From Amycolatopsis balhimycina FH 1894 (lineage in GTDB: Bacteria; Actinomycetota; Actinomycetes; Mycobacteriales; Pseudonocardiaceae), in the NCBI RefSeq assembly GCF_000384295.1, contig NZ_KB913037.1, positions 9,685,508 through 9,749,507 of the forward strand: a stretch of 64,000 nt of DNA. The letters run 5' to 3'. Of this stretch, positions 35,638-43,693 are shown piece after piece (the stretch's first letter is position 1; each line of letters opens with the position of its first letter). Made by a program: the position numbers and the translations under genes. Under the pieces are notes generated by a model. It did no database searches. It was not told the DNA's origin and saw only the letters and a program-made list of their open reading frames with translations.

Positions 35638-36214
35638 GGTGGTCCTCGCTTCGGCCCTGGACTACGCGGTGACGTCGGCGGCGGGGATCGGTCTCGCCGA
35701 TCTTCGCCGCCCGTCGGCCTGCGCCGGCTGGACCGTCGCGGACGCGCTGGCCCACCTGACGGCGTCGCTCCGGTGCTTGGCCACGGCCCTGGCCTCCGGC
35801 GCCGTGCCGTGCCCGGTCACCCCGCCTGCCGGGCCGGTCACGGCGCGGACGCTGCGCCGCGAGCTCGGCCGGGCGGCGGTTTCGTTCGGCGCCGCGGCCC
35901 GCGATCTCCGGGGGCGGCGCTCGGTCGCCGTCGACGGCTTGCCGCTGCCCTGTCACCGGCTGGTCGTCGTGGGCGCGATCGAGGCGGCCGTCCACGGCTG
36001 GGACGTCGCCCGCCGGCCCGTCCCCGGTGAGCTCGCCACCCGGCTGCTCGCCGTGCTGCCCCTGGTCGTCGACGACACGACCCGGCGCGGGGTGTTCGCC
36101 GATCCGGTCGCCCTGCCGCCGGGCCGCCCGGCCGGGGAACGCCTGCTCGCGGCCCTCGGCCGCGATCAGCTGCACCAGGACCGATTCCTTTTGCCGCCGG
36201 GTGATGTCCAATGA
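35615..36214 (+). CDS. Maleylpyruvate isomerase/DinB-like family protein
   Basis: 199 residues, ATG inside the end of the preceding gene. The four-helix DinB/MDMPI-type N-terminal region contains CAGWTVADALAHLTASLR, and the later region HRLVVVGAIEAAVHGWDVAR matches the mycothiol-dependent maleylpyruvate isomerase-like group (TIGR03086 type). Metal ligands are not all obvious. Its end lies just upstream of a sigma factor gene, and in actinobacteria such proteins often accompany ECF sigma factors as regulators or partner enzymes (inference). Confidence 0.72.
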   Translation: MAGRPVDEVVLASALDYAVTSAAGIGLADLRRPSACAGWTVADALAHLTASLRCLATALASGAVPCPVTPPAGPVTARTLRRELGRAAVSFGAAARDLRGRRSVAVDGLPLPCHRLVVVGAIEAAVHGWDVARRPVPGELATRLLAVLPLVVDDTTRRGVFADPVALPPGRPAGERLLAALGRDQLHQDRFLLPPGDVQ

Positions 36215-36242
36215 ACAGGACCCCACGAACAGGGAGGGCGTT

Positions 36243-37229
36243 GTGTCTTCGGAGACGATCCCGCGGGCGGGAAACGCGTGGTGGCGAGACGAGTTCGACG
36301 CGCTTCGCCCGGCCCTGGTCGCGCACTGCTACCGGATGACCGGCTCGTACCACGACGCCGAGGACGTCGTCCAGGAGACCTATCTCAAGGCGGCGCGGGG
36401 CGTGGACGCGTTCGAAGGGCGCTCGTCGGTCAAGACCTGGCTCTACCGGATCGCGACCAACACCTGCCTCACCGAGCTGAACCACCGGAACCGGCGCGTG
36501 CTGCCCGCCGGGCTCGGCGCACCGGCAGACGATCCGGACGCCCGCGTCCACGGTGACGACTCGCTCGCGTGGCTCGAGCCGCTGCCCGACGCCGTGCTCG
36601 GGCACCAGCCCGGCGATCCGGGGGACGTCGTCGTGCTGCGCGAGTCGGTGCGGCTGGCGCTGATCGCGGCACTGCAGTACCTGCCGGTCCGCCAGCGCGC
36701 GGCGTTCCTGCTCCGGGAGGTGCTTTCCTGGTCCGCCGCCGAGATCGCCGACGCCCTCGGCGTCAGCGTTCCCGCCGTCAAGAGCCTGCTGCAACGCGCC
36801 CGCGGCAGGCTCGACGCCCTGGATCCGGACGGTCCGCCGCCGCGGACGCCGGACGCCGGCGTCGAGCGGGCGCTGCTCGACCGCTACATCGCGGCCTTCG
36901 AGGCCGCGGACGCCGCCGCCATCCGCGCGGTCGTCCAGGACGACTTCAGCCTCGAAGCCGTGCCGCACCCGGTCTGGTTCAAGGGGGTGCACGTGTGCCT
37001 GCCGTTCCTGGAGCGGCACGCCTTCGCCGCCGGCGGGACCGTCCGGCTGCTGCCCACGCGGGCCAACGGCCAGCCGGCGGCGGGCAGCTACCGGCCCGAC
37101 GCTTCGGGGACCCTGCGCGCCGAAGGCCTGTGGGTGTTCACGATGACCGGAGACCGCTTCTCCCGGGCCGTCAAGTTCCTCGATCCGGACCTCGTCACCG
37201 CCGCCGGCCTGCCCGCGCGGCCGGCCTGA
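36243..37229 (+). CDS. Large ECF sigma factor with C-terminal SnoaL-like domain
   Basis: The GTG at 36243 has AGGGAGG (36231-36237) 5 nt upstream and is preferred over an ATG at 36204; 328 residues. Sigma region 2 (about 15-85) contains HCYRMTGSYHDAEDVVQETYL, and region 4 (about 130-185) contains LPVRQRAAFLLREVLSWSAAEIADALG. The segment LPAGLGAPADDPDA is typical of the TIGR02960 (SigX5-like) group. A C-terminal NTF2/SnoaL domain (about 205-320) probably replaces an anti-sigma factor. No anti-sigma gene is adjacent. Confidence 0.9.
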   Translation: MSSETIPRAGNAWWRDEFDALRPALVAHCYRMTGSYHDAEDVVQETYLKAARGVDAFEGRSSVKTWLYRIATNTCLTELNHRNRRVLPAGLGAPADDPDARVHGDDSLAWLEPLPDAVLGHQPGDPGDVVVLRESVRLALIAALQYLPVRQRAAFLLREVLSWSAAEIADALGVSVPAVKSLLQRARGRLDALDPDGPPPRTPDAGVERALLDRYIAAFEAADAAAIRAVVQDDFSLEAVPHPVWFKGVHVCLPFLERHAFAAGGTVRLLPTRANGQPAAGSYRPDASGTLRAEGLWVFTMTGDRFSRAVKFLDPDLVTAAGLPARPA

Positions 37230-38681
37230 TCAGGCGCGCATCAGGATGAAGTCGCCGTGCCCGCCGTAGCCGAGCACGTCTTCGGCGTACTGGGTGCCGT
37301 CGAAGGTGGTCAGCCACCACCGATCGCCGATCCGCACGAGCATCGGGTGCGGGATGTTGGTGCCGTACGGCGCGTTCAGCGTGCCCAGCTTGCGCAGCCG
37401 CAGGTCGTAGACCGGGTATTCGCGGGCATTGCCGTCGCTGGCGAACAGGTACCACCGGCCGCCCACCCGCTGCAGGATGGTGCCTTCGGTCTGGGTGACC
37501 GACGTGTCGGCGCCCAGCAGCGTCAGGCCACGGTCGTAGTCGGCGCCGGGGGCGGCGGCCGCCAGCGCGGGGTGGAACACGAAGGCCGGCTGCTGCGCCG
37601 GGCTTTCCACGAACGCGATGTGCCAGCGGCCGTCGATCTTCGTCAGCGCGGGGTCCCATGAGCTGACGCTCGTCGGCAGCGGGAGCTGTTCGGTGGGCAG
37701 GACGTGCACGCCGGAAAGCACGTCGGCGTGGGTGACGGCGTGGCGCACGTGCACGCCGGTGAAGGCGAAGTCGCCCCACGAGCTCATGAGCAGGATGAAC
37801 CGGTCGTGCTCGTCGTCGCGGACGATCTGGCCGGCGTGGTCGCCGAGCACGACGCCGTCGCGCGCGAAGAACAGGGTCGCGACCTGCTCCAGCTTCGTCG
37901 GATCGGCGAGGTCGAGCGTCCAAACCGCCCAGTGGGCCTGCTGGAAGAAGCCGAGCCCGGCGTTGGTCATGGTCAGGTAGAGCTTGCCGTGGCGGATGTA
38001 GGGCCGTCCGTCGGCGTACTGCACGACGTGGGGATCGCGGACGCCGGCCTGGCCGAAGTAGCCGGCCCGGACCCGGCCGAGCCGCGCCGGCCCACGGCTG
38101 CCGTAGGCGTAGGACAGCTTGCGCAGCACCGCGGGGTCGCGCAGGTCGATCCGCGCCCGGACCTGGTCGCGTTCGGTCAGCAGCGGCCGCCACCCGGTGC
38201 CCGTGCCGGCCAGGACCGTGACCGCGTTTTCGTTGACCACCACGGCGAAACCGAACGGCGCCGTCAGCTTCGCCGCCGTGGTCTTGACCACCGTGGTCCC
38301 GGCGGGCGTGGTGACCTCGATGGCCGCCTGTCCCACGGCGTCGTCGTAGGTGCCGAGCACCGAGACGCCGTTCCCGGCCAGCCCGGCGACGACCCGGGAG
38401 CCCGGTGCGGCCACTTCGACGGTCACCGTTCCGTAGGGAGCTTTCGGCCGTGCTCCGGTCTCGACCAGGGCACCGGGCCGGGCCCGGGTGTCGACCTGGA
38501 CGAACTTCGGGGCGATCAGGGCGAACGGCCGGAACTGCTCTTCGACCGTGAACTCGAGGTCCAGCGGGCTCGGGCCGGCCGCTTCGGCGGATCCGCCGAA
38601 CAGCCCAGCCGTCACGCCCGTGACCCCCAGCAGGGTGAGCGCGCGCAGCACTTCGCGTCGATCGAAGTCGGATTCGGTCAC
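37230..38681 (-). CDS. Tat-exported beta-propeller glycosidase-like protein
   Basis: 483 residues. The N-terminus DRREVLRALTLLGVTGVTAGLF is a twin-arginine-type signal, so export is expected. After a beta-sandwich-like region (about 40-180), residues about 200-480 have repeated blades with motifs such as RDPHVVQYADGRPYI, SSWDPALTKIDGRWHIAFVES and TEGTILQRVGGRWYLFAS. These resemble GH43/GH117-type five-bladed propellers. The catalytic set was not confirmed. A LacI-type operator (38708-38719) lies 27 bp upstream. Its stop abuts that of the sigma factor gene. Confidence 0.7.
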   Translation of the reverse strand: MTESDFDRREVLRALTLLGVTGVTAGLFGGSAEAAGPSPLDLEFTVEEQFRPFALIAPKFVQVDTRARPGALVETGARPKAPYGTVTVEVAAPGSRVVAGLAGNGVSVLGTYDDAVGQAAIEVTTPAGTTVVKTTAAKLTAPFGFAVVVNENAVTVLAGTGTGWRPLLTERDQVRARIDLRDPAVLRKLSYAYGSRGPARLGRVRAGYFGQAGVRDPHVVQYADGRPYIRHGKLYLTMTNAGLGFFQQAHWAVWTLDLADPTKLEQVATLFFARDGVVLGDHAGQIVRDDEHDRFILLMSSWGDFAFTGVHVRHAVTHADVLSGVHVLPTEQLPLPTSVSSWDPALTKIDGRWHIAFVESPAQQPAFVFHPALAAAAPGADYDRGLTLLGADTSVTQTEGTILQRVGGRWYLFASDGNAREYPVYDLRLRKLGTLNAPYGTNIPHPMLVRIGDRWWLTTFDGTQYAEDVLGYGGHGDFILMRA

Positions 38682-38707
38682 CTGGGGAACCTCCGGAAAC
38701 TGGTTGC

Positions 38708-38719
38708 GACAACGTTGTC
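38708..38719. promoter_or_regulatory. LacI-type operator upstream of the propeller glycosidase gene
   Basis: GACAACGTTGTC, a perfect 12-bp palindrome. A near-copy, GACAACGGTGTC, occurs at 49703-49714 upstream of the GH92 gene, so both may answer to one regulator. Confidence 0.65.
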
Positions 38720-38835
38720 AACGGGTCCGGGCAGGCGGCTCGCGGCTGAACCACCGGGTCGTCACCGTAGGGCCCGGCAAGAGCCGTCCGCAACGGCCGT
38801 TCGCCTGCCCGGCGTGACGCCGATGGGTGTTCCAG

Positions 38836-38861
38836 GTTCCGGACGGCCCTCCGGTGGGTAG
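38836..38861 (+). promoter_or_regulatory. SigB-type promoter (a)
   Basis: GTTC (38836-38839), 16 bp, GGGTAG (38856-38861), about 57 bp before the ATG at 38918. It fits the general-stress sigma consensus GNNT-N14-16-GGGTAY loosely at the -35. Confidence 0.45.
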
Positions 38862-38917
38862 CCCACAGGTGTGAGCTGAGCAGGCCCAGCCTGCTGCGAC
38901 GAGTGAGAGGTGATCAC

Positions 38918-39721
38918 ATGAGCCAGGGCGACGCCCCGGTCGGGCGATCGGTGAAGACGGCGGCGGCCGGCGTACGGGATCTCGCCGCGGAGGCCGCACG
39001 GGTGGGAGCGGCGGCGGCCGTGCGGGCGGTCGAAATCACCGACCGGAAGCTGGCCGAAAGCAAGGACGAACTCGCGAAGGTCGGCCGCGCGGCGACCAAG
39101 GACCTCGACAAGAGCACGCGGTCGTCGCGCCGCGACGTGCTGGCGAACTCGACCGCCGCCCGCGACGAGGTGCTGGCCAGGGCGGCGAAGATGCGCGACC
39201 CGGGCCGCAAGGCGGCGCAGGCGGTCGCGGCCGTCGTGGGCTCGGCGGGGGAGTCGGGCCGCGCCCGCCGGAAGGTCGTGACGGCCGCGAAGCGGGACTT
39301 GGCCGTGGCGCTCCAGGAAGCCAAGAGCGTGGCCCGCGGCGAACGCACCAAGCGGGCCCGCTGGCCGTGGCTGGTGGCGATGGGCGCGGTGGCGGCGGCG
39401 ATCGTGGCGGTGGTGCAGGTCCGGCGGTCGAACCCGTTGGCCGAGGCGGACGCCGCCGGGCAACCGGACGAGAAGCCGGCGTCGCAGGCGAGCGGTAATA
39501 CGGCTGCGCTGCCCACCGAGAAGCCGGCGGCTGCGACGCCGCCGGCCGCGAAACCGGCGGAGCAGGTTGCGAAGCCTGCGGCCGGCAAGCCGGCTTCGCC
39601 GCAGACCGCGAAGCCCGTGCAGCAGACCGAGAAGCCGGCGGCGGCTCAGCCGACGCAGGCCGGCAAGCCCGACGTCGCGAACGGTCGTGCGCCTGCCGGG
39701 CGGAGTCAGAACAAGGGCTAG
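38918..39721 (+). CDS. Single-span membrane protein with Lys/Pro/Ala-rich tail
   Basis: 267 residues, ATG after GAGAGG. Residues 1-150 are helical, highly charged and Ala-rich (histone H1-like composition: ARRKVVTAAKRDLAVAL). One membrane helix (WPWLVAMGAVAAAIVAVVQV, about 152-172) follows. The C-terminus (about 180-267) consists of AKPA/EKPA-type repeats and is extracytoplasmic or DNA-binding depending on topology. Family not recognised. A SigB-type promoter upstream suggests a stress gene. Confidence 0.7.
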   Translation: MSQGDAPVGRSVKTAAAGVRDLAAEAARVGAAAAVRAVEITDRKLAESKDELAKVGRAATKDLDKSTRSSRRDVLANSTAARDEVLARAAKMRDPGRKAAQAVAAVVGSAGESGRARRKVVTAAKRDLAVALQEAKSVARGERTKRARWPWLVAMGAVAAAIVAVVQVRRSNPLAEADAAGQPDEKPASQASGNTAALPTEKPAAATPPAAKPAEQVAKPAAGKPASPQTAKPVQQTEKPAAAQPTQAGKPDVANGRAPAGRSQNKG

Positions 39722-39830
39722 TAGGCCGGCGAGCCCGAAGCCGCGAACGAGGCTTGGCGCACCGGTTCCGCTGTCCGCACCCGAGGTGACCCCGGGTGCG
39801 GGCAGCGGCATGCCCGGAGCCGAATGCCGA

Positions 39831-39844
39831 AGAAAGCGCTTACA
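39831..39844. promoter_or_regulatory. LacI/GalR-type (cre-like) operator
   Basis: AGAAAGCGCTTACA contains the palindrome AAGCGCTT (39834-39841) and resembles operators of LacI/GalR proteins. It lies 35 bp before the sugar isomerase-like gene. Confidence 0.5.
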
Positions 39845-39878
39845 CTCGGACGGTCGCCGGAACGAGCGGAGGTCGTCG

Positions 39879-40649
39879 ATGGGGTGGCGGTTCGCGGTCA
39901 GCACGCTGGGCATGCCCGGTGTTCCCGTGCGGGAAGCCGCGCGCACCGCGCTCGCGCACGGCTGCGAAGGCCTGGAACTGCGCGTGCACCCGGACGAGGA
40001 AGTCCACTGGGGACTGTCCGGCCACGCCGCCGACCGGGTGCGGTCCTTCCTGGCCGACCAGGGGCTGGCCATCGCCGCCCTGGCCGGCTACGCGAAGGTC
40101 GCCGCGCCCGGTGCCGACGAACCCGTGGTCGACGAGTTGAAGGCACTGATCGGCTTGGCGCACCGGATCGGCGCGCCGGCGGTGCGCGTCTTCCCGGGCG
40201 GCGACGGTGACGCGCGGCCGCGCATCGGCGCGGTTCTCGGCGACCTGCGCGACGCCGGGGTGCGGCTGCTGGTCGAGACGCACGACTCGCACCCCACCGG
40301 GGCCGCGGCCCTGGACCTGGTCGCCGGGTTCGGGGAACCGGACCTGGCCGCCGTGCTGTGGGACGCGGTCCACCCGTGGCGCGCCGGGGAGGCACCGGCC
40401 GTCACCCGGGAGGTGCTCGGCCCCTACCTCGGCTACTTCCAGGTCAAGGACGCCGTCAGCCTCGAGGATCCCACCCCGGTGCCGCCGGGGGAGGGCGCGG
40501 TCCCGCTCGGCGAGTGCGGCGAACTCCTGCGTTCGTGGTCGGGCTGGGTCTCCCTGGAGTGGGAAAAGGCGTGGTACCCGGCCATCGCGCCGGTGGAGAC
40601 GCCCTTGCGCACGGCGGCGGCCTGGTTCGGCCGGTACGCGCCGCGGTGA
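39879..40649 (+). CDS. Sugar phosphate isomerase/epimerase (xylose-isomerase-like TIM barrel)
   Basis: 256 residues; the ATG follows GCGGAGG (39866-39872). The AP-endonuclease-2-like TIM barrel shows GCEGLELRVHPDE, LLVETHDSHPTG (metal-ligand Glu/His region), VLWDAVHPWRAGE and FQVKDAV, with a final metal ligand in WVSLEWEKAW. Such proteins isomerise or epimerise sugars such as inosose or hydroxypyruvate; the substrate is unknown. A LacI/GalR-type operator upstream suggests induction by a carbohydrate. Confidence 0.85.
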   Translation: MGWRFAVSTLGMPGVPVREAARTALAHGCEGLELRVHPDEEVHWGLSGHAADRVRSFLADQGLAIAALAGYAKVAAPGADEPVVDELKALIGLAHRIGAPAVRVFPGGDGDARPRIGAVLGDLRDAGVRLLVETHDSHPTGAAALDLVAGFGEPDLAAVLWDAVHPWRAGEAPAVTREVLGPYLGYFQVKDAVSLEDPTPVPPGEGAVPLGECGELLRSWSGWVSLEWEKAWYPAIAPVETPLRTAAAWFGRYAPR

Positions 40650-40653
40650 CGAA

Positions 40654-40683
40654 CTCCGGAGGCCGGTCGCCCGGCCTCCGGAG
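40654..40683. terminator. Bidirectional terminator
   Basis: A 13-bp perfect stem CTCCGGAGGCCGG with a TCGC loop between convergent genes (isomerase and LPMO). Confidence 0.8.
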
Positions 40684-40686
40684 CGG

Positions 40687-41358
40687 CTAGCGTCCGGAGA
40701 AGTTGACGTCACTGCAGAAGTAGTACGACTGGTCCAGGTGGCTCGCCTGCCAGATCGTGTAGACGACGTGCCGTCCCGTCCGGGTGCCCGCGTTCACCGC
40801 GACCTGGTACTGCCCCGCGGGTGCGTAGCGGCCCGTCTGGGCGACCAGTTCGAGGTTGCCCCAGCCCAGCGGCTGGGTCGCCGGGTCGAAGCCCTGCTTG
40901 GTGATGTACACCAGCAGGTAGTCCGCGCCGTGGTGGGCCTGGTCGGTGATGGTGAGGGTGAACCGGTTGTCCTTGTTCGCCATCTGCCACGCGCCGACCG
41001 TGTCGAGGGAGTTGTACCGGGGCGCCTGCGTACGCCCGCCGCTGCACAGCGTGCGGTCGGGGATCGCGCCCTGGTGGTTGCCCTTGACCCCTTCGCGGTA
41101 GAGGCCGTTCCAGTTCCACATCGCGTTCGGGTCGGCCTGCCAGGCCTGCCAGCACATCGGGTCCTTGGTCGCCATCGCAGGGTTCTGGAAGTCGCTGCCC
41201 CAGCGGTTCCAGCAGCCGTAGTTGCGCGACGGCGGGTCGGTGGCCGAACCGTGCGCGTCGGCGACGCCGGTGAGCACGCCGCCCAGCAGCACGGCGGTCA
41301 CCGCCGTCACCACCAGGGAGAGCAGGGTCTTGCGGGGGCGGATCCGTCGGGGAACCAC
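40687..41358 (-). CDS. Lytic polysaccharide monooxygenase (AA10)
   Basis: GTG at 41358 follows AAGGAGG; 223 residues. The signal peptide (TLLSLVVTAVTAVLLGGVLTG) ends at ADA, so mature His36 (HGSATDPPSRNYGCW) becomes the N-terminal copper-brace histidine; the second is His95 in GNHQG. The conserved ending AGTRTGRHVVYTIWQASHLDQSYYFCSDVNF fits single-domain AA10 enzymes that oxidatively cleave chitin or cellulose outside the cell. No binding module is attached. A perfect CebR-type box lies 27 bp upstream, linking it to cello-oligosaccharide control. Confidence 0.95.
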   Translation of the reverse strand: MVPRRIRPRKTLLSLVVTAVTAVLLGGVLTGVADAHGSATDPPSRNYGCWNRWGSDFQNPAMATKDPMCWQAWQADPNAMWNWNGLYREGVKGNHQGAIPDRTLCSGGRTQAPRYNSLDTVGAWQMANKDNRFTLTITDQAHHGADYLLVYITKQGFDPATQPLGWGNLELVAQTGRYAPAGQYQVAVNAGTRTGRHVVYTIWQASHLDQSYYFCSDVNFSGR

Positions 41359-41384
41359 GCTGTCCTCCTTCGTCCGGGCCGGTT

Positions 41385-41398
41385 TGGGAGCGCTCCCA
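41385..41398. promoter_or_regulatory. CebR/CelR-type operator of the LPMO gene
   Basis: TGGGAGCGCTCCCA, a perfect 14-bp palindrome identical to the known actinobacterial cellulose-regulon box, 27 bp upstream of the LPMO start. Confidence 0.88.
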
Positions 41399-41729
41399 AG
41401 GGTTGCGCCGGACGACCATACGCGGCACCGCGGGTCGCTGGCCACCAACACGGTCGCCGGGAACCCTTGTGGTGCTTCGCATTCCGGCGCGCTGCGGGAC
41501 TGAACGGCTCCTGAACGGCCGAAAGTCCCGGGTCCCGCGCCGCCCGATCGGCCCCTGGCCCGGCAACGGCCCGTGCGTGCGGGACGCGACGGCTGGTCCG
41601 CACGGGCGTATCCGGAAAAATTATCACCGGAGGACGGGCCCGGGGACTTTGAGTCCTCTGAGGACTTGAGGGGTTGCCGGCCGGGGGTCTCCGGGGCGCG
41701 GCCGGGTGACCGCGCCCCGGAGTGGCGGC
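41399..41729. other. Gene-free region with one palindrome
   Basis: About 330 bases without a credible gene, between the LPMO regulatory region and the 3' end of the DUF3618 gene. It holds one perfect palindrome, AGTCCTC-T-GAGGACT (41652-41666), near the 3' end of the DUF3618 operon. It has no T-run; a weak terminator role is possible. Confidence 0.4.
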
Positions 41730-42341
41730 TCAGCCCTGGGACCGCACGTTTTCCCGGGCCTCCTGGGCGCGGCCGGTGACGTCGCCGGTCGCCGAACGTG
41801 CTTCGTCCTTGACCGTGGACGCCGCGTCCGCGGCTTCGGACTTCACCGAGTCCGCCGCCTGCTGCACGGGCTCGCGCAGGTTCTCCTTCAGCTCTTCGGC
41901 GGCGTGCTGGGCGGCCGGTGCCACGTGCTCGCGGGCGAGGTCGGTCGCCCGGCCGGCGAGCCGGCGCTCCGGATCGCTCGCGGGCAGCAGGGACGACACG
42001 AGCCAGCCGGCGCCGAAGGCGATCAGGCCGGCGGCCAGCGGGTTGCCCTGCGTGCCACGGCGGATCGACGCCGGCGCGTCGCTGACGGCGTCGGCGGCCG
42101 AGCTCACCTTTTCCCCGGTCGCCGAGGCGACCGAGCCCACCTTGTCGCCCGCGGTCGAGGCCGTGCCGGCCGCCGTGCCCATGACGCTGTCCCGCGCGTT
42201 GCCGAACGCCGTGCGCAGCCGGCCGACGCGGCGTTCGACGATCCGGCCCGGGGTCACCTTTTCGGTGAGGGCGTTCACGTCCGTGCTGAGATTCCGTTGC
42301 GTGCCTTCGATTTCGCGGCGGAGCCGCTCCGGTTCGGTCAT
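41730..42341 (-). CDS. DUF3618-containing envelope-stress protein
   Basis: 203 residues. The N-terminal DUF3618 motif is PERLRREIEGTQRNLSTDVNALTEKV. A central hydrophobic segment (GNPLAAGLIAFGAGWLVSSLLP) spans the membrane, and the C-terminus is a long amphipathic, Ala/Glu-rich helix like LEA or apolipoprotein-type proteins. The start overlaps the upstream gene by 4 nt, so it is last in a three-gene operon headed by a SigB-type promoter. Confidence 0.85.
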   Translation of the reverse strand: MTEPERLRREIEGTQRNLSTDVNALTEKVTPGRIVERRVGRLRTAFGNARDSVMGTAAGTASTAGDKVGSVASATGEKVSSAADAVSDAPASIRRGTQGNPLAAGLIAFGAGWLVSSLLPASDPERRLAGRATDLAREHVAPAAQHAAEELKENLREPVQQAADSVKSEAADAASTVKDEARSATGDVTGRAQEARENVRSQG

Positions 42342-42757
42342 GGTCGTCCGCCTTTCAGTGCGTCCGGGACTTGCTGCAGCGTCTCGACGGTGCGTTCGGG
42401 TTTCGGGTTGATCCGGCGGACCTCGCGCCGCCCGGTCGCGTAGAGCACGGCGCCGGCGATCACCCACACCACCGCGACGATGAGCGCCGCCCAGCCCGCG
42501 TCCATCACGTTCGCCAAGCCCTGCCACAGCGCCAGGGAAAGGAACAGCACGACCATGTAGCCGGCGAACCCCGCGCCGCCGAGCATGCCCGCGCCCTTCG
42601 CGGCCTTGCCCGCCTCGGCCTTCACTTCGGCCTTCGCCAGCTCCATCTCCTGCCGCACCAGGGTGGAGAGGTCCTTCATGACGTTGGACATCAGCTCGCC
42701 GACCGAACTGTCGGCGACGTCGACGGGCCGGTCGGGCCCGGGTCCCGGCGTCATCAC
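42338..42757 (-). CDS. Phage-holin-superfamily III-like membrane protein
   Basis: 139 residues; a GTG overlapping the previous stop is taken as start, with ATG one codon later as alternative. An amphipathic segment (VGELMSNVMKDLSTLVRQEMELAKAEVKAEAGKAAKG) precedes two membrane helices (GYMVVLFLSLALWQGL and WAALIVAVVWVIAGAVLYA). This is the Phage_holin_3_6 pattern, which in actinobacteria is a stress-induced membrane protein rather than a phage lysis protein. Confidence 0.88.
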   Translation of the reverse strand: MMTPGPGPDRPVDVADSSVGELMSNVMKDLSTLVRQEMELAKAEVKAEAGKAAKGAGMLGGAGFAGYMVVLFLSLALWQGLANVMDAGWAALIVAVVWVIAGAVLYATGRREVRRINPKPERTVETLQQVPDALKGGRP

Positions 42758-43509
42758 GGCACCTGCCCCGGCGCGGAGAAGCGGGGGCTCGGCTGCGGGA
42801 GGCCTTCCGTGGGCTGGGGCCCGGCGTATCCGCCGGGAGCCACGGCCGGACGGCTCGGCTGTGGCAGGGCTTCCGTGGGCTGAGGCGCGTTGTACCCGGC
42901 GGGAGTCGTGCCCGGCTGCGGCACGTGCGGGGTCGCGGCGGGGCCGGCGTGCGGCTGCGGAATGCTCGCTTGGCCGTTCGGCGAACTTTCCTCCTTCTGC
43001 TGCGCCACGACGCCCCGGGTGAGGCGTCCGACGAGGGCACCGGCCACGGCCGCGCCGACGAGGAACGAGCCGGGACGGCGGCGGGCGAAGCGCCGCACTT
43101 CGTCGAGGAGGTCACCGGGTTCCCGGTGCTCCAGCCAGTCGGCGACCGAGTGCGTCCGGTCGGACACCTGCCGCGCGACGTCGGCGGCGACGCCGGGGGC
43201 GTCGGTCTGCTCCGCCATCCGCTCGAGCTGACCGGCCAGCTGGTGGAGGCTCTCGGCCGCCTTCCGCTGACCGTCCTTGGCCTGCGACTGCAGCTGCTGA
43301 CGGCCTTCGTGGAGGAGGTCGCGGGCTTCCCGCTGGGCGTGCGCCGCGACGTGTTTCGCTTGGTCCGTGGCGGTTTGCGCCACCTCGCCACCCCGGTCGG
43401 CGGCCGTGGTAGCCACTTCGCGGGCTTCGTCCTTGGCGGTTTCCGGCATCGACGGCGAGCCGCTGCCCCGCTGCTGCGGCGGTGACTGACCGCCGGGTCC
43501 CTGTGTCAT
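42754..43509 (-). CDS. Amphipathic, Pro-rich-tailed stress protein
   Basis: 251 residues, ATG after a CAGGAGG site. Residues about 15-120 form a long, charged helix with 11-residue-like periodicity (ATTAADRGGEVAQTATDQAKHVAAHAQREA), as in LEA-type proteins. A segment resembling a short membrane helix (GSFLVGAAVAGALVGRL) follows, then a low-complexity tail with two near repeats ending QPTEALPQPS and QPTEGLPQPS. First gene of the DUF3618 operon, with a SigB-type promoter at 43589-43613. Confidence 0.75.
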   Translation of the reverse strand: MTQGPGGQSPPQQRGSGSPSMPETAKDEAREVATTAADRGGEVAQTATDQAKHVAAHAQREARDLLHEGRQQLQSQAKDGQRKAAESLHQLAGQLERMAEQTDAPGVAADVARQVSDRTHSVADWLEHREPGDLLDEVRRFARRRPGSFLVGAAVAGALVGRLTRGVVAQQKEESSPNGQASIPQPHAGPAATPHVPQPGTTPAGYNAPQPTEALPQPSRPAVAPGGYAGPQPTEGLPQPSPRFSAPGQVP

Positions 43510-43588
43510 CTCGACCTCCTGCGGGAGAGGCACTTCCGCGCCTTTCGTGGATGCCGATGGCGGACCATCGGCCTGGTAGTGCGGCTGG

Positions 43589-43613
43589 CTACCCGGGTGT
43601 TCCGGGGATAAAC
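43589..43613 (-). promoter_or_regulatory. SigB-type promoter (b)
   Basis: Minus strand: GTTT (43613-43610), 15 bp, GGGTAG (43594-43589), about 80 bp before the ATG at 43509. Confidence 0.65.
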
Positions 43614-43635
43614 CGGACGCGCGGGCAGCGCACGA

Positions 43636-43668
43636 CCGCCCCCGCCGTCGAGGGAACGGCGGGGGCGG
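43636..43668 (-). terminator. Terminator of the SRPBCC gene
   Basis: 13-bp perfect stem CCGCCCCCGCCGT with 7-nt loop, 26 nt past the stop codon on the minus strand. Confidence 0.75.
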
Positions 43669-43693
43669 CTGGGGAGTGCGGCAGTGGGTGCGG

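Noticed and set aside
39480..39710. Short repeated units resembling a CRISPR or satellite array
   Set aside because: They are codons for AKPA/EKPA repeats in the tail of a coding sequence; spacing is irregular and there are no spacers.
41730..43509. Prophage remnant because of the holin-like gene
   Set aside because: The holin-like protein is of the Phage_holin_3_6 type found in stress operons; no phage structural or lysis genes are present.
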